A stretch of 17,085 nucleotides of DNA from 1XD8-76 sp051880335 (GTDB lineage Bacteria; Bacillota; Clostridia; Lachnospirales; Lachnospiraceae): contig JBJENT010000099.1 of the NCBI GenBank assembly GCA_051880335.1, positions 1 through 17,085 on the forward strand, in the 5' to 3' direction. The translations under genes were made by a program, and so were the position numbers. Each line of letters starts with the position of its first letter. Positions within the stretch are counted from its first letter, which is position 1. This document shows positions 1 through 12,500 of this stretch, in pieces. The notes below the pieces were generated by a model that searched no databases, was not told the DNA's origin, and saw only the letters and a list, made by a program, of their open reading frames with translations.

Positions 1-1
1 T

Positions 2-532
2 GGGTCAAGATCAGGAGATAAGGACGCCCAGCTTGATTCCATAAGAGATTCCAAATACTCTTATGGGGGGCATACCTCTTCTTTGGAGTTTACATCTATT
101 GCAAATGGGGAACTTTTGACTTTTAATTATGTCTTTGCGTCCTCAGAATTTAATCAGTCACCGAATTATAATGATTTATTTGGACTTTTTGTAAAGGTAA
201 ATAATGGCAGCTGGCAGAACATTGCAAAAATCACCCGAAATAATGGTTCTCAGGTTCCGGTGAATATTGTTAATATTCGTGCAGGAAAGAGCGGAACCGA
301 GATGAATAAGGGTATGTCCACTAATTTGTCCGGTTCACATAGTCTTTTTTCAAGAAAAACAATCAGTATAAATGGTGGAAGCACAAATGGTGTGTCCAAT
401 GTTTTCACAGCTTCCCTTCCGGTAAAACCGGGAGATACGGTTACAATCAAGTTTGCTATCTGTGATATGTCAGATACAGGCTTTAATTCTTATGTATTTA
501 TTGAGGGTGATTCCCTCAGTTTCCAGGGTCCA
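2..532 (+). other. Choice-of-anchor L-like domain of the giant protein
   Basis: The translation holds LTFNYVFASSEF, then YNDLFGLFV, then a stretch with PVNIVNI, a segment ending VKPGDTVTIKFAICDMSD, and FNSYVFIEGDSLSF. This order (VFASxE, then F/YND-F-GxFV, then PGDT-xxIKxAIxD, then SxVFxE) matches the choice-of-anchor L domain as I know it from secreted proteins. Part of the domain precedes the window. In this family the domain is usually N-terminal, and the name reflects its association with different C-terminal anchoring signals, which fits a membrane-anchored surface protein. The assignment is by eye. Confidence 0.75.
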
Positions 533-3500
533 AAGAAGACTTTGAAATTCGTGGATAAGAATGGCCAGGAACAGACCATTGAAGTCGAAGAAGGCGAAAC
601 GGTTACTGCACCGGAGGCACCTTCAAAAGATGGTTATACATTTATTGGCTGGAATACCAAGCAGGATGGAACAGGCAATATGTATCAGCCGGGAGATGAA
701 TTCCCGTTGACGGAAAATACCCGCCTCTATCCCATGTGGGATCCTATAAAAAATACCGCAAAGGTAAACCTGATACTGGATGAAGCCGGCTGGAAAGGTC
801 AGAAAGTGCAGCTTTATCAGAATGGAGTACCAAAATACACCCTGTCTCCGATAACAGGGGAGGAAGGTGCATATCAGAATGCGTTGGTAATCAATGGCTC
901 TTACGACGTTTATGTAAATGGTCGGAAAACCGATAAGAGCTTTTCTTTTGATGCCAAAAAGGTTTCCCTGTATGATGAACGAGTAATAAATTATAAAAAT
1001 CTGCAGATTCAAATGAATCTGGATGACAGTCCGAGTACTGCTCCGGGTGAGGTGACACTGTGTCAGAATCATGCGGTCGTATTTACGATTTCCAGCAAGA
1101 ATGGAATATATAAGCAACCTGTTCTGGAATGCGAAGGAACTTTTGATATTTTTGTGGATGGAACAGATACAGATTATGACGTTAGTTTCGCAGATACTGA
1201 TGAAGAAATCGATTTCTATACAGCCAAGGTAAAAATCAATGATGATGAAGTCTGGACAGATGCAAAGGTAGAACTGCGCACCTTAGCAGGGAATATGGCA
1301 GCAGTTCTGTCAGCCGGTGAACGGAATGGAAATTCTGTCATTTATGAGAAAATATTGCAAAAGGATGAGGCTTCTACCCTGTCCCTTTATGTGGATAACC
1401 GAGACGTGCGCAAAAAGTTTGTGATCAAACCGGGCGCATGTTATGCAGAGCTGGATTATTACATGGCTACCGTAAGCATTTCGGACAACGTTCCAAGTCC
1501 AAAGATTACGATGACAAACGGAGTGGAAAATTACACTTTCCAGAAGTCCGGAGATGTTTATGAAGCTCATCATGTTCTGATTCATCAGGAAAATGAAGAG
1601 GAGCTTCGCTATACCGTAGAAGTAGTTAATACCATTGATAATGTCAAAGAAACTGTTTACAGCGGAAGAAAATCTGTTGAACTGCAATATCATAAGGTAG
1701 AATACTGGACAGTAAACGCTGATGATACCGTGCGTTTGTTCCATACCGTATACGTGCGGCATGGGAGCACTATGCCTGCCTATACCGGAAATGTGAAGCT
1801 CAGTGCCTATACCTTTTCTCACTGGAGTGAAACAAAATGGACAATCAAAGACAAAGTAGAGGGTGAGCCTTTTGATTATTCCAGGTCAGTTGAGAGAGAT
1901 CTGATATTGTATGCCAATTTTACCACACCTACGGTAACAATTGGTGAGCTGGCTTATACAGACGCAAATGGAAATCTGGGTGGAAATGGAACCTATTATC
2001 GCATGGGTAATTTGACAATCTCCGGTTATGAGCCGGGAGATCAGTCCATAAAATATATTTATTTGACAACGACCAATACGGAAAGCATCACACTGCTAAG
2101 TACGTCCGGTCTTACTGTCACAAATGGTATAGCACCAGTATCTGTTGATGGCGGTTCTGTGTCCTTTGTGCCGACAGAAGACAAGGTGGCTATCATCTTT
2201 AATTCCAGTGTTTCCATGGCGGCAGCACAGGACTATCTGCGCAATCAGGTCGTAGTAAAGCCTAAGACCAATGTAGAACATATCATGATAGTGGAAGTCA
2301 CCGATAAAGGTGGAAACTATGTGGCGGCTAATGCAGTGACCTCTGCGCAGACCAGTGAAACTGGAGGGGTATTGAACGGTTCAACGAAAGGACAGACGTT
2401 AAATTCAGGTATGTACTTCGTGACAAGTAATATATCATGTACCAATACAAATGCAGGTGGAAGTGGAATTACAATTAGTAGTGGTGCTACAGTATACATT
2501 TATATTAAAAACGGGTGTACCCTAACGGCAACGGGTGCGGCTGGCAGCGGAAAAACTGGTGGCGGTGCCGGTATTCATGTGCCGAAGAATGCAACTCTCT
2601 ATTTGCTTGGAGAAGGAACTGTTAAGGCAACCGGCGGAGCTGCGGCAAAAGGTGGCGACGGTGCAAGAGGGGGAGATGGTTCTCGTTCTGGTTCAACAGG
2701 ATACGCAGGAGCTGGTGGTAAAGGAGGCGATGGCGGCGGTGGTGCTGGTGCAGGTATCGGAACGCCCGGTGGAACTGGTGGAAGCGGTGGAGCTGGCGGT
2801 AGCAGTTTGACGTTAAGTGGCGATAATGAATATTGGGGATATAACGGAGGTAATGGAGGCTCAGGAATTGTCGCAGATTCGATGGGGAATCTGTATAATA
2901 ATGGTGTAACTGTGCAGGCAACAGGTGGTAACTCTGCATATAATGGTTCTCGGGGAGCACAAGGAACACAATCGTCATATGCGTCATCTTCCTATACGGG
3001 AGGTGATGGCACAGATCATTATCTTTATGCAGGCGCAGGCGGTGGTGGTGGCGCAGGTGGCGGTGGTGCTGCTGGTGCCAGTGTAGGAACCGGTGGCCGC
3101 GGCGGCGGCGGTGGCGGTGGTGGTGCCAGTGGTGGCATCACTTATGCAGGAAGTGCGCATAATGGGGGAACAGGAAACAATGCAAATGGCCAAGGTGGTT
3201 ATGGTGGAGCAGGCGCAACCGGAACGGCATCGCAGGGATTGCCAATTAGCAGAGAGCATGGTCGCGATTTTGATATAGGTACATATTATGGTTCTGGCTC
3301 TGGTGGTTCCGGTGGTTCCGGTGGAGGTTCCGCATCATCAAAGTCAGCCATAATCTGCCAACAAAAAACCTACATAATTTCGTTCAGCACACCAAGTAGA
3401 ACAGCCACAAAACCGTCTAATAGCTCATACCATGTCGGTGTGGGAGAAACATTTACTCTTCCAGCCTATGAGGATAGCAATACTGACGTGAATTTCCTGG

Positions 3501-6500
3501 GCTGGCAGATTGAAAACTACGCAAAAAGCAATGTAGCCGGAAGTCCCTGTACAAAACCCGGAATCCGATATGCACAGGGAGAGAAGATTACATTAGATGA
3601 AACTACCTTTGGAAATATCAGCTTTGTAGCAGTTACGGAAACGGTCAGCGGTGTTCGTGACGATGATACCGTTAAGACAATGATAGTAGTAGATAATAAT
3701 ACACCAGACATCAACTACTACACCTATCATGTAACCCTGAAAACAGATGGTGTCATTACACCAAAAGGAACCATACAGATAGGGAATAAGAGTGTGGCAC
3801 CTTCCGATGATGGCACATATACCCTGATTTCAACGGAGAAGGATGAAAAGGAGATTCAGGTAAACGGAGAAATAGTCGGAGAAACCAGTGGATTCGGACT
3901 GATTGATCTGGACCATACCAGTGAGACTACAATTGATTACGAAACCCTGAAGGTAGAAGTGTATGGAAAAGAGCCAAATTCAGTAACACTTTCCGGCACC
4001 AATGCTCCGGCACTGATTAATAGAGGGAATGAAAACGAACCTTATGAATACAGCATCGGACGACTTGCTGGATCGGATAAGGGCTTATTTGGTGTGCTGG
4101 TAGATGGAGAGGATACCGGAGTGACAGCATCTTATGGAAAGACTGCGGAGGTAACCTACCATACCCTTACCGTGCATGTAAATACAATAGGTCTGGAGCC
4201 TTCCGAGATAAATACAGTGGAGCTTCGGGATGCTTCCGGACAGTTCCTTTCTATGAATGGAAACGGAACCGCTGATTTTACTTGTGTCAGACTGAAAAGT
4301 GATACCCAATATACCATCTATATCAATGGAGAAAAGACAGATGCAACCGCTGATTTTTCCGATACAAGAACAGTGAATGTGGAGTACTGTCGCTATACTA
4401 CTCTGGTTAAGACTCAGCTGGATGGAACTCTGGTGGACATGGGAACTGTGCGTCTGGGAGAGACAAAGCTTATCCGAATCGGAACCGGTACATATCAGCT
4501 GATCACAACAGATAATCAGTCGGCAGCGCTTTCTGTAGATGGAAAGATTGTAAGCGATGCATTGACACCGGGAACGACAAAAGTAGTTAACTACTATACA
4601 CTCACGTATGCGATGTCCGGGGAATCTGAAATCGAGAGCGGAAACCTTCCGGAAGACCATACCTGGTATCTGGAAGGAACGAAGGCAAAGCTTCTTGGAA
4701 ATATAGATTTAGTAAACGGAGGAAAAACCTTTGTCGGTTGGAAGCTTGGAACGACGACTTACCAGGCGGGAGCAGAGGCGGTTATTTCCGGAACAACGAT
4801 AGCAAAGGCAGCCTGGAAAGCGACTCCTTTATCAGAAGCAGTGGTGGAAATCGAAGATACAGATTTTGTTTATAACAAAACATCACAGACTCCGGAAATC
4901 ACAGTAACCAGAAATAATACTACACTGAAAAAGGGAAAAGACTATCAGGTATCTTATCAGAATACCAACAGCAGCAATGGTTTGGATAGTACCAATACGA
5001 TAAACGCAGGAACCATTACCATCACGCTTAGCGGTATCGGAGATTATTCCGGAACAGTGACAGGGTCTTATGAAATCAAACAGAAGGGTATTGTTGTCAC
5101 AGATTTGAAGGCAAAAGACCGCATCTATGACGGAACTTTAGTAGTGGAAATGGATGGAAGTCAGGCGGTTCTTTCCGGTGTGGAAGATGGAGATGACGTA
5201 ACCATCGCAGTAGCGGAATCCGGAAAACTGGAAAATCCGGATGCAGGCAGTGGAAAGATTGTTATGGTAGATAACGGAAACATCACCGGAGCTGCAGTAT
5301 CCAACTATGAGCTTCGTCCGTCGAAAGCCATTACAGTGGAAATTGAAAAGAAACCTTTGACAGCGGAGATGTTTACGGTTCCGGAAACGGAATATAACTC
5401 CTCGGAACAGACACCGGAAGTGACAGCAAGTGACATGGCCGTTATAAATGACCAGTCTGTAAATCGTATTACAGCTGCTGATTATAGCATTCGTTATCAA
5501 AATAATGTACACGCCGGAGAAGGAATGGTAGTTCTGTCCGGTCAGAAAAATTATACAGGAACTGTCAGCGTTCCATTCACGATCAGGAAAGCCCCGCTTG
5601 AAATAGAAGCAAGCTCGGCTCAGAGTACGTTCGGGCAGGATATTGCTGATGTGTCAGGAAACTATACCATCAGCAGTGGGACTATTTTCTCAGATCAGGA
5701 TAAGGAAGATCTGGCTATCAAGGCAGTTACTTCAGTAAAGAAGGGCTACGATGCAAAGACCTACCAAAATGCGGTTACGATTCAGTACAATAAAGGAAAT
5801 ACGGATTATGAAGTAACCACAAAGGCAGCAGATTATATTGTACAGCCTGCAGGTACGATTCCGGTGATCGCAGCAGGATATACCGGAGTTTATAATGGAA
5901 AGTATTATAGTATTCAGGTAACACCACAGCCGGAACTGGCAGATGATACCATAAAAATTTACTATAGTACGACTCAGGAATTGACAGCTGAGAATGTTCA
6001 GTCTCTGGTAAATTCCGCACAGGCATCGGAAACAAAACCGGTATTTAAAGATGCAGGAGAATATATCGTTTATTATTATGTGGCATCCAATAATTATGTT
6101 GGCTGTGCAGGAAGTAAAACAGTTAAGATCACAAAAGCAGAAGCAGTAGTTACTGCAAATCTGCATACCATTACATATGGAGAAAAAGTAAACGAAATAT
6201 CCGACACCCAGAGTGAAGGATCATCCTATCCGGGAGTCACCATAACAGGTCTGGTAGAAGGCGATACCATCGCCCAGCTTTCAGGCTTGGTATCCTATAC
6301 TTCAAATGACTATGAGCAATTTGATGATGTAGGAACTTATACCTTGACTCCAAAGGGATTGTCTTCTGCAAATTATGATATTACTTATCGGACAGGAACC
6401 CTGAAAGTGGCACCAAAGACTGTTATTTTTAGTTGGTCTGATGTATCAGGTTTATCCTATACCGGTATGGAGCAAAGCATCACAGCTACCATTCAGGGTC

Positions 6501-9500
6501 TGGAAAATGGTGATCAGGTTGGTGTTGTATATGAAACCAAAGCAGCAGTGGGCGAGACACCGGCTTCCTGCCATGTAGCGGTACATGCAGGAACTTATCT
6601 GGCAAAGGTGCAGAGCCTGCAGGGAAGCAAAGCAGCAAACTATACATTTGAGAAAAATGGAGAGACTGTTTCGAAAGAATGGTCTATTGCGCAAGCCGAA
6701 AATCAGTGGACTATAAATCCATCCATCCAGGGTTGGACGGTTGGAGAGACAGGAAATGATCCAGTTGGTGCAGCAAAATTTGGAACGGGAAATATTCAGT
6801 ATACCTATGCTGCAAAACCAGCAGAAAAATCTGAAACACCTGAGTATTCTGATTCCAAGCCGACTGCTGCAGGAGAGTACCTGATGAAGGCATTTGTGCC
6901 TGGAACGGAAGATTATCAGGAATTATCCCTTGCAGAACCTGTATCTTTTAAGATTGCAGAAAGTGCAGGAGAAGAGGCAAAGACAACCGTTTATGTCATT
7001 CCGGAGTATCAGGAAATCACCTATGGCGGAGAGATTGCATTAGTACCTTACTTATTTGAGGATAAAAATGGAAATCCTGTTATTGTTCAGGAAGGAGATA
7101 TAACAGGAGTAGCAAAGTACCGTACTTCTTATCAGAAGGGGGATCCGGTTTGCGGAAATGTGGGAGAATATACTTTAACAATAGAAAACCTCAGTTCAAC
7201 CAGCTATCAGCTGGTATTTAAACCGGGTACTTTAAAGGTAATACCAAAAGAAGTAGAGCTTAGCTGGTCTGAAAGCAATTTGACTTATACCGGAGAAGAG
7301 CAGTCTGTAACAGCTTCTGTCAATGCAGAAAGTCTGATAAATGGAGATTCTGTTTCCGTGGGAAGCTATCAGCAGGCAACATCGGAGAATCCTTCTATCT
7401 GCAATACTGCAGTGCAGGTAGGAAACTACACTGCCAAAGCTCTTACCTTGACCGGAAAGAATGCCGGAAACTATAAACTTCCGGAGAATGCAGAACATTC
7501 ATGGAAAATAGAAAAGGCAACCAATGCGTTTGTCATCCAGCCTGCAATGGATGGATGGTACTATGGTCAGAATGCCAATGTGCCGGTAGCAACTGCAAAA
7601 TTCGGTACAGTGACCTTCCGGTATCAGGAAGTAAAAGATGGAATTCTTGATTGGGCTATTTTCAATCCAAAGACAGATCAGGTGCCTACGCAGGTGGGAA
7701 CCTATCGTTTGATCGCAGAGGTGGAAGCCGGGGAAGGCTACGATGCGATATTCAGTAATGCGACTACCTTTACCATTGCTCCGGCAGAAGTGGTGATTAC
7801 AGCAAGTGATGCAGAAAGCACTTACGGTGAGGGTGTCGACAGTACGTTGTATTACTCTCTGGCAGTTCTGAAGGGTCAACTTACAGAAGAGGATAAAGCC
7901 AGTCTGAACATCGGTCTGCAGGTAGATGTGACAGATCGTACCCCAGTGGGAACATATCCAATTACAGTAACCACCACTGCCAATAGCAATATTAATGTAC
8001 AGAGTGAACCGGGCGTTTACACTGTCCGTGGTGCAGAGCTTATAGTAGCTGCATCAGATGTGGAAGTAACCTATGATGGCAGAACCCATGGTATGGAAGC
8101 ACCACAGATTACCACAGCAGATGGCAGAAAAGTAACCGATGCAGAAGTTTATTATAGTACAACACAGTTAAACAGCCAGAACTATGGTAGTGGCACGGAA
8201 ACCTCTCCAACCATAACAAATGTAGGGGAGTTGATGATACATTATTATGTAATCGCTGAGAATCATACACCGGCCACAGGCAGCTGTAAGGTTACCGTGA
8301 AACCAAAAGAGGTGACGGTTACAGCAAAGAATACATCCATTACCTATGGTGAAGCAGCAAAAAATGAAGGTGTTACCTATCAGGGATTTATAGGAGAAGA
8401 TACCGAAGAATCCTTACATCTGGCGCCTGCATATACATATGTCAATGAAGATAAAAGCAGTCCTTATATACAGGGAAGTCATGTCGGTACATATCAGATC
8501 GTGCCTGGTGGATTAAGTGCAGCAAATTATCAATTCAGCTATGTACCGGGTATTTTGACAGTGGAAAGAAAACCGCTGTCTGAGAATATGTTTACGTTGG
8601 CAAAAACCCAATTTGATTATGACAAAGCGGAGAAGAAACCGTCAGTCAGTGGTACAGATCGGATAACTGTTGTAGATGGCACGCAGGAACTTCTGGCACA
8701 GTCAGATTATACTGTGGATTACACCAATAATATCAATGCCGGAGAGAATACTGCGACTGTAGTCATCAAGGCTGCGGACAGTGGCAACTATTCCGGTGAG
8801 ATCAGAAAATATTTCAGCATTCATCCGAAAGCGATTACAGTAAAAGCAAATCCGGCAGAAAGTGAATATAATCAGTCGTTGGCAGAGCTTTCGTATCAGA
8901 TTACCTCCGGTGATGTATGTCAGGGAGATGACTTAAATCTTTCTGCAGTTACCTCGGTGAAAAAAGGATATGATGCAGAAACTTATGAAAATGCAGTTAC
9001 CATTTCTTATGACCAGAGTAATACCAATTATGTGGTTACCACAGTACCTGCAGATTATACAGTAAAGAGGGCATCTTTAACCGTTACAGCGAATCCTCAT
9101 ACCGGAATCTATGACGGAAAGAAACACAGTGCAGAGATTTCTGCAAAGACAGGACAATTCCTTACCTTTGCAAAAATATACTATAGCGCAGAAAGAACAG
9201 TGGATGAAAATAACTATACAGAGATGTTCACAGATAATCCGTCCTTTACAAATGCCGGAACGTATACGGTTTATTACTATGCGTTATGTGATAATTATGA
9301 GCCGGTACAGGGTAGTGTGCAGGTGGTGATCGATCAGGCTCCACTTACGGTAACCGCGCCAAGCAGAGAGCTTACTTATGGTGAATCACCTGTAGCATTG
9401 ATGGATTCTCTGAAACAGCAGCAGGAAACAGAGAACCGTCTTACCATTCAGGGACTGGTAGGATCTGATGGTGTTGCAGATGCCATAAAAGAAGGAAGTA

Positions 9501-12500
9501 ATATTGTTTTTAGTACCAATTATGAACAGTATGGTAAAGTGGGAACCTATAAGCTGAGTGCAAGTGGTGTGCAGTCCGATAATTATAAGATTACATATAG
9601 GAATGGTTCCCTAATGGTAAATCCAAAGACTATTACATTTACATGGCCGGAAAACAGAACCTTTACTTACAATGGAAACGAGCAGGGAATCGAGGCTGTC
9701 ATTTCTGGAAAAGCGAAGGAAACAGATGATGTGAGAGTGGGAAGCTATGTTGCGGACCAGTCACAGAATATCAGCAACCAGGCAACTGCCGCAGGAGAAT
9801 ACACTGCTAAGATAAATGCTCTGATAGGTAATGATGCGGGAAATTATACTTTTGATGCAGAAGAAGAAAGTTCCTGTCAGACATGGAGTATCAGTAAAGC
9901 GGCAAACAGTTTTACCATTGAACCGGCGATTAACAGCTGGACCGTAGGAAATGAGGCAAGCCTGCCTTATGCCGCAGCAAAATACGGTAATGTGGTATTT
10001 ACGTACAGTACAGAGGAAAATGGTACCTATAAATCGGAACTTCCAAATAACGGACAGGCCGGGACCTATTGGATGAAAGCCTCTGTTGCTGAAACTACAA
10101 ATTATGAAGCGCTGGAGAAAAAGATTTCTTTTGAAATCTTATCTTCAGAGACACCGGTAAGGACCATTACCATCACGGTAGACCAGAAAAATATTGTTTA
10201 TGGAGATGCTTTTAGTGCCTCTTCCTTGTTAGAAAGCGATTTGAGTATTACAGGTCTTACAGGGGAACAGAGCCTGTCGGATGTGGCAGAAGGTACTGTA
10301 AACTTTGCAACAGATTATACCCGGGGAGATCGTGCCGGAAATTATCTGCTGGTACCATCCGGACTGGTGGCAAAGACCGGATATGAAATCATTTATCAGC
10401 CGGGTAATTTGGTTGTTTCCAGAAAAACAATAAGCCTCAACTGGGGTGAGGATGTATTTACTTATGATGGAAGTGAACACAGTATTCTGGCAGAAGTAAA
10501 CAGTGCAGATCTTTATGGAGATGACAGTATTCAGGTAACCGGATATGAATACAATAAGAGCAGCAAGGTGCAGAATACTGCAGTAGATGCAGGGGTTTAT
10601 ACTGCCCATGTGATTAGTTTCTCCGGAAATAACTGGAATAATTATGTTTTATCTTCTCAGGATGCAAGCCATTCCTGGACAATTAAAAAAGCAGTAGCAA
10701 CTGTGGAAAATCCGGATGCAGGAAATCAATTTACAGTAGCACCATCCATTGCAGACTGGACTTATGGGGATAATCCGTCCACTCCGCAGGCAGATGCAAA
10801 ATTCGGTACGCCTGTTTATCAGTATGCAGAACTGCCGGAAGGACCATATACCGATCATATACCGGAGACTGCAGGAAACTGGTATATGCAGGCTGTAGTG
10901 GAAGAATCCGATAATTATGAGAAGATCACAAGTGATCCGGTGCCATTCGAAATCAAGAAAGCATCCATCCTTATTACAGCGGATGATATTACCAGTCCTT
11001 ACGGAGAAGCACTGGCAGAGCTTACCTATACTATCAGCGGAACTGTTAAGACAGGAGATAATCTGGGAATCGTTTTGGAAACAACTGCTTCCAGAACAGC
11101 AAAGGTTGGAGAATATCCAATTACCATAACCCATCAGAATAATGCAAATTATCAGATAGAGCAGCGAGAAGGAACCTATTTTATCACAGCAGCTGCAAAC
11201 AAATTGCAGGTAACAGCATCCGGCTATACTGGTGCCTATGATGGAGAAGCCCATGGAATTACCGTAGAGGTTAAAGATTTAGCAGGAAATACGATCAGTG
11301 ATGCAACCGTATATTACAGTGAGAGTGAACTTACTGACAGCAATTACGGAACGGGAAGCCTCACTTCACCAACTATAACAGAGGTAGGAACTAAGACCAT
11401 ATATTATTATGTAGCATCTGGTAATTTCCAGGCAGTAACTGGGTCTAAGGAAATCGTTGTTTCGAAAAAGGATGTAGTATTAAAGGCAGAAAATGCCAGA
11501 ATCATCTATGGAGAAGAATCTGTAAACAATGGCGTAACCTATGCCGGATTTATCCAGCCGGATACCGCTGAAAGTCTGGGTCTTTCTCCGACTTATAAAT
11601 ACAATTATGTACAGTATCAGGATGCGGGCAGTTACAGGATTACTCCGGTATTAAGCGATACCCGTAACTATCATTTCATCCCACAGACAGGAGTTTTGAC
11701 TGTGGATAAAAAACCGGTATCCTTTGAATGGTCTGAAGACAGCTTTGTTTATGATGGAACAAAGAAACAGGTTAAGGCAGACGTGATCGGCACAGTGAAT
11801 TATGATGTGATCAGCGTGGGCGCTTATGAAGAGAATGTGACGCAGAATATACAAAATGGTGCAATAGATGTGGGAGATTATACTGCTATAGTAGCATCAC
11901 TTGCTGGAGAAAAGGCTGCAAACTATATCATAGAAGCAGAAGAAGAAACTGCAAGCCACGGCTACAGCATTACAAGCGGAACAAACTACTTTACAGTTAT
12001 GCCATCCATTGACAGCTGGACTTATGGAGAAACATCATCTGTACCGAAAGCAGAAAGTGCTTATGGCAGCGTACAATTCGTTTACAGCGATCGTTTATAT
12101 GGAACTTATACGAGTCAGAAGCCATCAGAAGTAGGAAATTATTTCATGAAAGCAAAATCCGCCGCTACCAGGAATTACGGTTCTCTGGAAAGTAAGGCAG
12201 TACCATTCTCCATTAAAAAAGCAAAGATCTGCATCACAGCAGAGGATAAGTTTGGCAGACTGGGGGAAGCATTACAGGATTTAACTTATACCGTTACCGG
12301 AAATGAAATAGCAGGTGAGACGCTGGAAGTAACAATCTCCACAGAGGCACAGGCAGATTCTCCGGTAGGCAGTTATCCGATTCATGTAACGGTTGATGCA
12401 GGAGAACACTATGATGTCACCACAGTCGATGGAGTATATCATATCATTGATCAGGAGGTCACTATTGAAGCAAAAGGCGTTACAACAGCCTATGATGGAA

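Noticed and set aside
83..85. TTG as the start codon of the giant protein
   Set aside because: The frame is open to the window edge, the choice-of-anchor L-like domain begins before it, and no ribosome binding site precedes it.
2622..3259. Long minus-strand and alternate-frame ORFs in the glycine-rich region
   Set aside because: GGN-rich codons remove stop codons in other frames, and the products are low-complexity with no start signals. They are shadows of the real frame.
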